Shown piece after piece: positions 1 to 7,818 of a stretch of DNA of 64,000 nucleotides; position 1 is the stretch's first letter, and each line of letters opens with the position of its first letter. The translations under genes and the position numbers were made by a program. Source of the stretch: Chloroflexota bacterium (GTDB lineage Bacteria; Chloroflexota; UBA11872; VXOZ01); contig JAPOQA010000046.1 in the NCBI GenBank assembly GCA_026710945.1, positions 62,001 through 126,000 on the forward strand. Direction: 5' to 3'. The notes under the pieces were generated by a model. That model made no database searches. It was not told where the DNA came from and was given only the letters and a program-made list of their open reading frames with translations.

Positions 1-156
1 GTTGGCAAGGAGATTTTACTCTGGTAGGATAAGTACGCTCATAGGACACAAGTGGGCTTCGTTACCTAGGGTAGGCCGTAAGGCCGCAGTGCCAGTGCTC
101 AATGGCGCCTGCTGGCATCCTATATCTTGCAGAGAATCTCCCAGAGGGTAGCACTG

Positions 157-858
157 GTGCAATCGCTATCGCGCCGTCTTCTATTGAAGTATGCCGGGCT
201 CTTCGTCCCCGCCAGCAAACTCGCGCCGCGTGAGCTCCCGCTTCCCGCTGAGCAAGAACCCATCTACCAGCTTCCCTTCAATACGCCGCCGGGACCGAGC
301 ACCTGGTACGTGGCGCAGTGGTATGGGAATACGAACCTGGCACACCGCTTCCGCCACACGGTCTATCGGGAAGGGCAGGGGATTCATTTCGGCATCGACT
401 TTGCCTGCCCGTGCGATACTGAGATCAGGGCGATCGGCGACGGCGTGGTGATCGGCGCGGACGACCTCTCCTTTGGCGCGGGTCCCCATAACGCGATCGT
501 GCTGCACCCCAACGGTGACCTGTCGTTGTACGGACATCTGCGCCGGTTTCCGGCAGTTCCTGCCGGCGGCTCGGTGCAAGCGGGCGATCTCATCGGCTAC
601 GCGGGTGACTGGCTCGATAACGTGGCTTGCTTAGCCGCGCCTCACCTGCACCTGGAGATCCGACGGCCGGACCGCACCCGCGCGGTCAATCCGGCGCCCT
701 TGATCAAGGCTGATTGGCACAATGCGGCGTTGGGCCGCTTCCTCGGCTTTGTCAAAGACCTTGAGAATCCGCGCCGTTGGCAATTAATCGAAGATCAGCC
801 GGACACGCTTTTCGGCGGGCGCATTCTCAATGACTACGCCCGCCTTTGGATGCGTTAA
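157..858 (+). CDS. M23-family peptidoglycan endopeptidase-like protein
   Basis: Predicted LytM/M23 zinc metallopeptidase, a family that cuts peptide cross-links in peptidoglycan outside the membrane. With the GTG start at 157 the protein has 233 residues. The zinc signature is intact: H77 and D81 in HFGID, YGHL at 125-128, and HLHLE at about 163-167. The N-terminus has a basic stretch followed by LLLKYAGLFVPAS, which could be a signal or anchor. I chose GTG 157 because AGAGGGT lies 7 nt upstream; an in-frame TTG at 127 has no such site, and stops at 67 and 79 close the frame. The next gene starts 6 nt after the stop, so the two are probably co-transcribed. The family call is strong; substrate and role are unknown. 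Confidence 0.85.
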   Translation: MQSLSRRLLLKYAGLFVPASKLAPRELPLPAEQEPIYQLPFNTPPGPSTWYVAQWYGNTNLAHRFRHTVYREGQGIHFGIDFACPCDTEIRAIGDGVVIGADDLSFGAGPHNAIVLHPNGDLSLYGHLRRFPAVPAGGSVQAGDLIGYAGDWLDNVACLAAPHLHLEIRRPDRTRAVNPAPLIKADWHNAALGRFLGFVKDLENPRRWQLIEDQPDTLFGGRILNDYARLWMR

Positions 859-864
859 GGCGCT

Positions 865-2049
865 GTGGTACGGCATATGCGGCGTCGTCTTGGCGCAAGT
901 CTTCTCCTCGGGCTTTGGCTCTTGCTGGGCAGCGGCTGCGCGTACACGTACGTGCCAAACGCCGAGGGTACGCCGGTGCTTACCTTGCAGGTTTCCCTTC
1001 CGCCGACGCCGACAGTCTTGCCGGCCACCGGCACGGCGTTCGAGCCAACACCGACTGCGCTGCCGGCCATCGGCACGCCATTTGCCCCGACGCCAACACC
1101 GAGCCCGGTGCTAAGACGCCTTACCGCGCCCGGGTGCTGCAGCAGTATCTGGTGGTCGGCCGATGGCACGCAGGTGCTCTACGTTGATAAGCCGGATGAC
1201 CGTCCGGCCGCAATCTGGGGCGTGGACATCGCCACGGGAGCAGCGGCGCTGTATAGCGCGGTGGTGGGCGTGCTGCAATATAACGATCGGTACGTAATCG
1301 CGCTGGCGCACCAAACGCCGCTGGGCGTCACCGTGCATGATCGGCAGACCGGCGAGGGTTGGGCGCTCTTTGGCGTGGGCAGCCTACCGTTCATCTCTCC
1401 CGACGGCGCTCGTGTTGCGTATGATGGGCGTCCGTCGCAGCAGACGTTGTTCGCCAGTCGCCGCGAGAACCCGATTGTGGTGGCGGCGCTGGACGGCAGC
1501 AACCCGCAGCATCTAACCACGCTCTACGGCGTCGGTATTGTGGGCTGGTTCCCCGACGGCGCACACTTGCTGGTGTTGGGTACACGGGACCCCGACACCG
1601 AACGCCCTACCCTCTGGCAGGTCGACGCGACCAACGGCGCACTTGAGAAATTCGATGACGGCGTGCATTTGCGCAACATCTCACTCTCGCCCGACGGCGC
1701 ATGGCTGGTCTTTCTCAAGGCGTTTGAGGAAGACCCGGACTTGAACACCACCTGGGCAATGAATGTAGCTACCGGCGCGCAAAAGCGGCTCGACTTCGCG
1801 GTCAGATACGCCTGGGTCGGCGCTGAGGGCGCATCGCTGCTCTACATTCCGGCGCGCGAGACACCGGCCTCCGGCTTCGGTGTGTGGAAGCTGGACGTCG
1901 CTTCCGGCGAACGGTCTCGACTCACCGATCCGGCGCAGACGCCGCTCTTCATTGCCAACGGCGACTGGGCGCTCGCCCCCGCTGGCCGGCACCTTGCTTT
2001 CGTCTCCGCAGAGGACTACGCCATCTGGCTGCTTGAGATGAGTCCGTGA
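865..2049 (+). CDS. Lipoprotein with TolB/WD40-like beta-propeller
   Basis: Secreted lipoprotein of 394 residues. A basic start and hydrophobic helix end in the lipobox LGSGC, with the lipidated cysteine at residue 25. Residues about 38-85 are a Pro/Thr-rich linker with two near-identical segments (LPATGTAFEPTPTALPAIGT and its continuation). The rest has repeated blades of the PD40/TolB kind, seen as recurring SPDGA, FPDGA and SADGT turns followed by beta strands. Such propellers usually bind proteins or glycans and have no enzymatic role. The GTG at 865 follows AAGG; an ATG at 877 is an alternative. It lies 6 nt after the M23 gene, suggesting a two-gene envelope operon. The ligand cannot be predicted. 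Confidence 0.8.
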   Translation: MVRHMRRRLGASLLLGLWLLLGSGCAYTYVPNAEGTPVLTLQVSLPPTPTVLPATGTAFEPTPTALPAIGTPFAPTPTPSPVLRRLTAPGCCSSIWWSADGTQVLYVDKPDDRPAAIWGVDIATGAAALYSAVVGVLQYNDRYVIALAHQTPLGVTVHDRQTGEGWALFGVGSLPFISPDGARVAYDGRPSQQTLFASRRENPIVVAALDGSNPQHLTTLYGVGIVGWFPDGAHLLVLGTRDPDTERPTLWQVDATNGALEKFDDGVHLRNISLSPDGAWLVFLKAFEEDPDLNTTWAMNVATGAQKRLDFAVRYAWVGAEGASLLYIPARETPASGFGVWKLDVASGERSRLTDPAQTPLFIANGDWALAPAGRHLAFVSAEDYAIWLLEMSP

Positions 2050-2208
2050 GCGAGGGCACCCTCTGCACGTACGGTTGCGCCAGCCCCACGAGCGTACCAA
2101 GTTTGCCAAAACCAATAAGGAAGGAATTAGTAGATTCGGACACTTATCTCGAGGATAAGCGAAGCCCTGTTCATAATTTCCTGAATAAGGCTCCTCAATC
2201 TGTCATTC

Positions 2209-2452
2209 TTGTAAGTGTTGAGTAATTCGTTGACAGAATTCTCTCCCAAATTGGCAGTGTTGACAGATCATGTCATTCCGAGCGGAGCGAGGAATCTAGG
2301 GCCCATGCAACGTGTCACCCAATAGGCTCAACATCTTAGATTCCTCTCTTCGCTGCGCTCCGTTCGGAATGACATGTGTACTGTTCATTTAGAGTACTGC
2401 GTTCAGCTGCTTTTGTTCTCAAATCAGTCAACGAATTACCTGACATTTACAA
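2209..2452. mobile_element. MITE-like element, copy A (terminal inverted repeats)
   Basis: A 244 bp non-coding element bounded by an inverted repeat: the left end is 2209-2235 and the right end is 2427-2452 on the opposite strand, sharing the motif gtaattcgttgac. Inside is a second inverted repeat built on catgtcattccg at 2269-2280 and cggaatgacatg at 2365-2376. Related elements lie at about 43.8-44.3 kb and 60.0-60.3 kb. No transposase is encoded, so it would depend on a trans-acting enzyme or be extinct. I found no convincing target-site duplication. Confidence 0.7.
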
Positions 2453-2545
2453 TTCTGAGGAGCGCAGCGACGAAGAATCTCGTTTGTGGAGGATTCTAGA
2501 TTCCGCGAACCCTGTTCGACGCTCCGCTCGGAATGACATGAAGAC
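2453..2545. repeat. Extra inner-repeat fragment beside MITE copy A
   Basis: Directly after the right terminal repeat lies another gaggagcgcagcgacgaag...cgctccgctcggaatgacatg inverted pair, the core seen inside copy A. It looks like a nested or truncated element. It runs to within 85 nt of the SRPBCC gene, so it may carry or disturb that promoter. Confidence 0.5.
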
Positions 2546-2627
2546 CAGCCCAACGAGGGAGTCTAGTCTAGTACAACTAATTCTGAAGAAGGAATCTCTT
2601 GCGGCCGCGCGGAGCGGGGTTCTTGCT

Positions 2628-3095
2628 ATGCGACGATTCACCCTTGAGACAAGCCTCTGGCTGCCGCAGCCGGTAGAGGACGTGTTCTCCTTCTTCGCCG
2701 ATGCGGCAAACCTGGAAAGCCTCACGCCGCCGTGGCTGCGGTTTACGATCCAAACGCCCCTGCCGATTGCAATGGCGGCCGGCACCCGCATCGACTATCG
2801 GCTGCGGTATCGCGGCTTCCCCCTGCGCTGGCGCACTGCAATCCAGGCGTGGGAGCCGCCGCATCGTTTCGTTGACTGCCAAATCGAAGGACCTTACCGC
2901 CGCTGGGTGCACGAGCACGTGTTCGTAGCGCAAGACGGCGGGACATTCGCGACGGACAACGTAGAGTACGCATTGCTGGGCGGTGCGTTCACCAATGTTC
3001 TGCTCGTTGGCCGGGACTTAGAAAGAATCTTCGCCTTCCGACGGCAGCGAATGCTGGAGATCTTCGGCGGCACGGCCGGAGAATGCCGCTCATAG
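2628..3095 (+). CDS. SRPBCC (START/cyclase-like) ligand-binding protein
   Basis: A 155-residue protein resembling the polyketide cyclase/dehydrase (SRPBCC) fold: beta strand FTLETSLWLPQPVEDVFSFF, a helix with ANLESLTPPWL, the strands IDYRLRYRGFPLRW and FVDCQIEGPYRRWVHEHVF, and a C-terminal helix with RDLERIFAFRRQRML. The family binds hydrophobic ligands in a helix-grip pocket. The open frame extends upstream through repeat DNA, so the ATG at 2628 is taken as the start because the domain begins there. It is monocistronic, facing the convergent Nudix gene. The ligand is unknown. Confidence 0.75.
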   Translation: MRRFTLETSLWLPQPVEDVFSFFADAANLESLTPPWLRFTIQTPLPIAMAAGTRIDYRLRYRGFPLRWRTAIQAWEPPHRFVDCQIEGPYRRWVHEHVFVAQDGGTFATDNVEYALLGGAFTNVLLVGRDLERIFAFRRQRMLEIFGGTAGECRS

Positions 3096-3111
3096 CTCGC
3101 GCCGGGATCCG

Positions 3112-3615
3112 CTAGTCCGGCCCTCTATCCCGCGCTTGACCCTGTGTGGCAGCGGCGAGATACGCCTGGTCCAACGGTCTCAGATTCAATCCCTCAAGCT
3201 TCGCGAGCGGAACGAACTCGGCCGAGATTTGGTATTCATCCGGCTTTTGCGGCACGGCGCACTTGCTGTGGGAGTGGGATCGAAAGACCACCCAGAAGAA
3301 GTCGGGATACGGGTACGCGTATTGCGGAGGTCTTGGCGTTTGGTGCCGGAGATGCACAAACCCCAAGCGGTGGATGTCCCTGAGTTGAACGCCGGCTTCC
3401 TCGCGTATCTCACGATGCAGCGCGTCCAGCAGCGTTTCTCCAGCTTCCAGCCTGCCGCCCGGCAGGACTCGCGCTCCATCCCTATTACGCATCAAAAGGA
3501 CGCTGTCATCGTGGAACACGAGTGACCGCACGGACGTAATGTAGTCCGGCGGCGGCAACTCGTGCGTGACATAGGCAGAGGCAACCAGCTTGATCTCGCC
3601 GCCGTGCCAGTCCAT
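3112..3615 (-). CDS. Nudix hydrolase
   Basis: Predicted Nudix-family hydrolase that cleaves nucleoside diphosphates linked to another group. A complete Nudix box is visible (GGRLEAGETLLDALHREIRE then EAGV), with the glutamates that hold magnesium. With the ATG at 3615 the protein has 167 residues, typical of the family. The open frame extends to a TTG at 3735, but that adds a low-complexity leader with no ribosome site. The extra residues PRPPQYAYPYPDFFWVVF after the box may shape specificity. It converges on the SRPBCC gene. The substrate is not predictable from sequence. Confidence 0.8.
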   Translation of the reverse strand: MDWHGGEIKLVASAYVTHELPPPDYITSVRSLVFHDDSVLLMRNRDGARVLPGGRLEAGETLLDALHREIREEAGVQLRDIHRLGFVHLRHQTPRPPQYAYPYPDFFWVVFRSHSHSKCAVPQKPDEYQISAEFVPLAKLEGLNLRPLDQAYLAAATQGQARDRGPD

Positions 3616-3735
3616 ATGCTCGGTTGCAACAGCAATTTGGCAACTCAGGAAAGCGGCAACATCGGAGCTTGAACTATCACAAAGCACATTCGCCCCCGTG
3701 CAGGAGTCACTCGGTAGGATACGCTGGAACTGCAA

Positions 3736-4014
3736 AGAATCACGTAATGCCCAACGTGCAGAGTGCGTGCGCCTAGCAGTACACCATTGACCCTTCGACT
3801 GAGCTCAGGGCGAACGGCGCGGTGTGGAAACTAGCTAGCATGACGTAGCAATCAAGCGAGTCTTGACGTAGCGCGGGGGCTTGTCCCCCGCTTCTTCACG
3901 CTGTGCCTGTGTCTCCGTACAGAACCGATTTGGCGTTACATCACTGCACGTAACCAGATAAACGCGCGTGCCGCTTGGGGCCTGCCACGCTCGTTACACC
4001 CCGGTTGGCATCAC
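3736..4014. repeat. Gap with two palindromic repeats
   Basis: No gene is seen. Position 3787-3815 is a cttcgactgagctcagggcgaacgg palindrome (cttcgacaggctcag family), and 3866-3890 is a gcgggggcttgtcccccgc palindrome. Related copies occur at about 42.13, 42.58, 51.89, 52.12 and 59.59 kb. Confidence 0.6.
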
Positions 4015-5454
4015 CTACGAGATATTGTGAATGTCCTGCCACTCGGTGTGGAACGCGCCCTCCATGTCCACACGCTGGTACGTATGCGCGCCGAAATAGT
4101 CGCGCTGGGCCTGCACAAGGTTGGCGGGCAGCCGCGCCGTGCGGTAGCCCTCGATGTAGTTGAGCGCGGCGCTCATCGCCGGCGTGGGCAAGCCTTCGGA
4201 GACTGCTGCCGCTACGATGCGGCGCAGGCCGGGTGTACGCTCCCTGACGTCAGTTGCAAACGGCTCCGCCAGCATGAGATTGGGCAGGTCCGGGTCGGCG
4301 GCGAACGCCTGCTTGATGGGCTCGAGCAGCAGTGAACGAATGATGCAGCCACCCTTCCAGATGCGCGCGACAGTGGCGAAGTCCAGGTTGTAGTTGCGTT
4401 CAGCCGAGGCTGCGGTGAGAAGATGCATGCCCTGGGCGTAGGCGGAAACCGCCGCCAGGTAGACGGCATCTTGGAGCGCGGGCAGCAACTCTTCCCGCGC
4501 GCCGGCGAATGCAGGCGACGCGCCGTGCAGGATACCGTCGGCCTGCTCGCGGATCTCCTTGAAGCTGGAGAGAATCCGTGCTTCGGTAGCGGCGGTAATG
4601 GTGGGAATGGGAATGCCGTGGTCGAGGGCGCTCTGGGACGTCCACTTGCCCGTGCCCTTCTGCGCCGCGCTGTCCTGGATGATCTCGACGACGAACTTGT
4701 CGGTCTCGGTGTCCTTGCGGGTCAGGATGTCGGCGGTGATCTCCACGAGAAACGACTGCAGTTCGCCGGCATTCCAACCGGCCACGACTTCCTGTATTTC
4801 AGGCACGGTCATGCCCAGGCCGCGCTGCATCACGTCATAGGCTTCCGCCAGCACCTGCATGATGCCGTACTCGATACCGTTGTGGACCATTTTCACGTAG
4901 TGTCCGGCGGACCCCGGGCCTAAGTAAGCGCAGCAGGGACCGTCGTCCACCTGTGCCGCGATCTTGGTGAAGATGGGTTCCACCGCCGCATACGCCGTCT
5001 CCGTGCCGCCGGGCATGATGGAAGGTCCGTGCAACGCGCCGTACTCGCCGCCGCTCACGCCGGTGCCGATGTAGCCGCGCCCCTGCGCTTCTACGGCGGC
5101 GGCCCTCCGCTCGGTATCGTCATAAAACGAGTTGCCGCCGTCGATGATGAGGTCGCCGGGATCGAGCAGCGGCAGCAAGGCGTCAATTACCGCATCCGTA
5201 CCCGCGCCGGCCTGCACCATGAGCATTGCCTTGCGCGGGGGCTTGAGGGCGGCAACGAAATCTTCCAGCGTCAGGGCGCCGACCACGTTCTTGCCCTGTC
5301 CCCGCTCTTTGACGAACGCCTCAGTACGCGAGGTCGTACGGTTGAAAACCGCCACCGTAAAACCCTTGCTCTCAATGTTCAAGGCAAGGTTCTGTCCCAT
5401 AACCGCCATGCCGATGACACCAATGTCACAGGTGCCTGCGTTCTGCTCTGCCAT
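4015..5454 (-). CDS. gnd: 6-phosphogluconate dehydrogenase, decarboxylating
   Basis: Oxidises and decarboxylates 6-phosphogluconate to ribulose 5-phosphate with NADP+, the third step of the oxidative pentose phosphate pathway, in the cytoplasm. The 479-residue length matches the long dimeric form. The Rossmann motif GVIGMAVMGQNLALN starts near residue 12 and is followed by NRT, a sign of NADP preference. The catalytic segment GHYVKMVHNGIEYG and the signature AAQKGTGKWTS are present. The C-terminal tail with the conserved HTYQR segment is complete. The ATG has GGAGAAAG about 8 nt upstream. It stands alone; no zwf or pgl gene is nearby. Confidence 0.95.
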   Translation of the reverse strand: MAEQNAGTCDIGVIGMAVMGQNLALNIESKGFTVAVFNRTTSRTEAFVKERGQGKNVVGALTLEDFVAALKPPRKAMLMVQAGAGTDAVIDALLPLLDPGDLIIDGGNSFYDDTERRAAAVEAQGRGYIGTGVSGGEYGALHGPSIMPGGTETAYAAVEPIFTKIAAQVDDGPCCAYLGPGSAGHYVKMVHNGIEYGIMQVLAEAYDVMQRGLGMTVPEIQEVVAGWNAGELQSFLVEITADILTRKDTETDKFVVEIIQDSAAQKGTGKWTSQSALDHGIPIPTITAATEARILSSFKEIREQADGILHGASPAFAGAREELLPALQDAVYLAAVSAYAQGMHLLTAASAERNYNLDFATVARIWKGGCIIRSLLLEPIKQAFAADPDLPNLMLAEPFATDVRERTPGLRRIVAAAVSEGLPTPAMSAALNYIEGYRTARLPANLVQAQRDYFGAHTYQRVDMEGAFHTEWQDIHNIS

Positions 5455-5669
5455 GTAGTCGCTTTCTCCCTAAATACATACTTGTCGATAGTGCTCTCAG
5501 CCCGGTTTCGTGAGGAGCGGAGCACAAACTGCCAATGCCGCTGCGAGCGGCCTTGTATGCCTCTGCGCTAGATTGTAGCAGGTAAGACGGGCATCGCGCC
5601 CACCGCGCCTCAGCCTCATTGCAGAAGTGCTTATCCGAGAGTGGAGAGCAGCGGCAGTGGCGAGTTGTG

Positions 5670-5675
5670 TATAAT
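5670..5675 (+). promoter_or_regulatory. Candidate -10 box upstream of the cbiM-like gene
   Basis: A perfect TATAAT 62 nt before the start of the CbiM-like gene, in an otherwise empty gap. No good -35 hexamer sits 16-18 nt upstream. The leader between it and the gene contains a 7-codon frame described in the findings. I see no cobalamin riboswitch core in 5455-5737. Confidence 0.4.
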
Positions 5676-5737
5676 CCATGCGTGGTCGCGCTGTTTAATT
5701 TCAGCCTATTAACGGCTATGAAGGAGAGCTTTGGGGT

Positions 5738-6526
5738 ATGACGCACATCATGGTGCCGGACGGCGTTTTTCCGGTCTGGCTGTGGGGCCTTGGCTGGGTG
5801 GTTACGATTGCTATGGTCGGACTGATCGTTCTGCGCACGGACCGTGAAGCCATGGTGCGCATGGTGCCTTTGATTGGCGTGATGGCCGCGCTGATGACGG
5901 TTGCCATGTCGTTTGCGCTCGTTCCTATCGCCTATGAGCCGCACCTGACCGTGGTAGCCGGTATCTTGCTCGGGCCGGTCTATGGCTTCATTGCGGGCCA
6001 CATCTTCATGATTCTCCGCTGGCTCATGGGCGACGGGGCGATTACCCTCATCGGGATCAACACCGTGCTCATGGGGGCAGAGATCACCATGGGATACCTG
6101 CTCTTCCGGGGTTTCTTGAAATTGCTAAGGGAGCGCGCAGCCCTTACAGCGGGGATTAGCGCATTCATTGCGCTTGCGTTGACGACCGGGTTGTTTCTCG
6201 GCGTTGTCGCGGCAGGCAACATCAATCCATTTCAAGGCGAGATGGGGGAACTGGGCGCGTATAGCATTGAAACAGGCACAATCCAGGATCCATTTGCCGA
6301 GGGCGTGGTGGCCTTGCACGTTTTCGAGGGTGATCATGAGGAGCATGAGGAAGCGCCCACTATCGTTGGAGAGTCTCCGTTCTTGGTCTATACCCGTGCG
6401 GTGTTAATCCTTGGTCTGATCGGATGGGTGTTGGAAGGCATCTTGGTCAGCTTGATCATCGGTTTCTTGGCGCGCGTACGGCGTGACTTGGTGATACCGG
6501 CGCGTGTTCCGGCTGCCCAGGAGTAG
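5738..6526 (+). CDS. CbiM/NikM-like metal ECF transporter substrate component
   Basis: Integral membrane protein of 262 residues resembling CbiM/NikM, the substrate-binding S component of energy-coupling-factor cobalt or nickel importers. The N-terminus MTHIMVPDGVFP matches the family's N-terminal metal-binding segment, in which the amino group and a nearby His take part. About seven hydrophobic segments follow. An acidic, His-rich loop (HVFEGDHEEHEE, about residues 192-203) precedes the last helix and could scavenge metal. AAGGAG sits 11 nt before the ATG. The T component follows downstream, but no ATPase gene is adjacent; a matching ATPase lies at 42.7-43.6 kb. Metal specificity is inferred, not shown. 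Confidence 0.8.
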   Translation: MTHIMVPDGVFPVWLWGLGWVVTIAMVGLIVLRTDREAMVRMVPLIGVMAALMTVAMSFALVPIAYEPHLTVVAGILLGPVYGFIAGHIFMILRWLMGDGAITLIGINTVLMGAEITMGYLLFRGFLKLLRERAALTAGISAFIALALTTGLFLGVVAAGNINPFQGEMGELGAYSIETGTIQDPFAEGVVALHVFEGDHEEHEEAPTIVGESPFLVYTRAVLILGLIGWVLEGILVSLIIGFLARVRRDLVIPARVPAAQE

Positions 6527-6556
6527 AAGGCGCTCGCAAGCGCGTCAGCCCATGTA

Positions 6557-6633
6557 GGAGACCTTTGCATAACCCCACTTTCAAGCAGGGCACTCCCTCT
6601 CCTGGGGGAGAGGGTTGGGGTGAGGGGGTCTTT
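6557..6633. repeat. C-rich modular intergenic repeat
   Basis: Begins gagacctttgcataacccc and ends in the ctccctctcctgggggagag palindrome with a gggtgagggg tail. The 6557-6604 part is a near-exact reverse complement of 42419-42464. Confidence 0.75.
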
Positions 6634-6640
6634 TTGCTAC

Positions 6641-6795
6641 GATGGCCCTTTACGCTGGGCAGTGTCAAGACGTATCAGGGCAGAATCGGTGTGCATATGG
6701 AGAGATTTCAGGAAATCCACCCTCACCCTAGCCCTCTCCCGTCGAGGGAGAGGGAACTATTTCGCTACCGCTTGAGTTGCGCAAAGGTCTCCATG
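6641..6795. repeat. Long copy of the C-rich repeat
   Basis: About 150 bp running from atggccctttacgctgggca through the inner palindrome at about 6733-6752 to gcgcaaaggtctcc. It matches the reverse complement of about 57895-58031 at most positions. The 3' part (ggaactatttcgctaccgct onwards) is also identical to 51828-51868. It lies between the two transporter genes and probably inside their transcript. Confidence 0.75.
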
Positions 6796-6817
6796 TAGGG
6801 GCACGACCTGTCGTGCC
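6796..6817. repeat. Palindrome between the two ECF genes
   Basis: aggggcacgacctgtcgtgcccct forms a hairpin with a 9-10 bp stem 26 nt before the T-component start. No T-run follows on the plus strand, so it is more likely an mRNA processing or stability hairpin, or another repeat, than a terminator. Confidence 0.5.
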
Positions 6818-6842
6818 CCTCCGACATGAGGAACAGACCCTA

Positions 6843-7691
6843 ATGGATATCGGCACGGTTGATCTCTGGGCAACGCACTACCGCAGTTGGCTGCATAATG
6901 CCACGCTGACGGCCAAAGTAATGCTCGTCGTGGCGGTACTTGTGACCGTGACACTGGCAGACCACGTCGTGCTCTTGCTGGCAACGTACGGTCTGGTGCT
7001 GGCCTTGCTCCTCACTACACCGCTGCCGGTGCTGACACTTGGTGCAACCTCGCTCTACACGGTGTTATTTGTGGCTATCTTCGCTATCTCGCGCTGGGAC
7101 GGCACTTGGCTCACGGTCCTCACCATCATCGCCAAGGCGCCGACAATGGCGCTGGTTGTCCTGCTGCTCGTTGCCTCCACACCCTATCCGCGCATCTTTG
7201 CGCCGCTGAGCCGGTTTCTGCCCGCATTGGTGGCTGAGAGCCTTCTCATGGCCTATCGCGCGGTGTTTGTCCTGTTGGAACTCACCCGGCGCTTGCTGCT
7301 CTCGCTGCGCCTGCGGGGCGGGCTCGGCGGCGGTTCGCCGTGGCAACGGGTTAAGAACCTCAGCATCGGACTGGGGCTAGTCTTTGTGCACAGCATGGAC
7401 TATGTGCAGCGGCTGTATATGGTCATGCGGTTACGGGGCTACGCGGGTCAATTGGCCGGCACGCCGCGTGCTGGGACCGTATCCCGACATTCCGGCGGCA
7501 GCCGGCATCTCTCTGCTCTACTCCGGCGTGATGACGCGGCCCTATGCGGCGTGGCGTTCGTCACTGTTGGCAGCGCGCTCTTGGGTCGCGCCAGCGGGAC
7601 TGCCTGGCCGATGTACGGTTTGGCAGTGGTGAGTGTTGCTGTTCTGATTGGCGCCCAGCTATTCCGCATGATCCGCCGGCCCGCCGGATAG
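6843..7691 (+). CDS. CbiQ/EcfT-like transmembrane component of an ECF transporter
   Basis: Membrane T component of an energy-coupling-factor importer, 282 residues from the ATG at 6843 (GAGG about 14 nt upstream). It shows several N-terminal hydrophobic helices and a long cytoplasmic segment with the two arginine motifs that contact the ATPases: LRLRGGLGG around residue 162 and MRLRGYAGQ around residue 205. One or two helices close the protein. It follows the CbiM-like gene after a repeat-filled gap, so the pair is probably one metal importer. The ATPase needed for energy is missing here; see the gene at 42713-43582. Confidence 0.8.
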   Translation: MDIGTVDLWATHYRSWLHNATLTAKVMLVVAVLVTVTLADHVVLLLATYGLVLALLLTTPLPVLTLGATSLYTVLFVAIFAISRWDGTWLTVLTIIAKAPTMALVVLLLVASTPYPRIFAPLSRFLPALVAESLLMAYRAVFVLLELTRRLLLSLRLRGGLGGGSPWQRVKNLSIGLGLVFVHSMDYVQRLYMVMRLRGYAGQLAGTPRAGTVSRHSGGSRHLSALLRRDDAALCGVAFVTVGSALLGRASGTAWPMYGLAVVSVAVLIGAQLFRMIRRPAG

Positions 7692-7818
7692 GACAGAAGG
7701 TACGGCTATTCCGTATACTGTCACCCATACGCGCGGCCGGCGAGGGAGTATGCGGGACACGAGAAGCGCGCGCGAGGGTGAAGTGACGGCAAATGCGGCT
7801 CTGGAAGGATAGGGGATC

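Noticed and set aside
2376-2627. N-terminal extension of the SRPBCC protein
   Set aside because: The frame crosses MITE-derived DNA, and the domain clearly begins at the ATG at 2628.
5455-5737. Cobalamin riboswitch before the CbiM-like gene
   Set aside because: I could not find the B12-box or the conserved core; only a TATAAT and a small frame.
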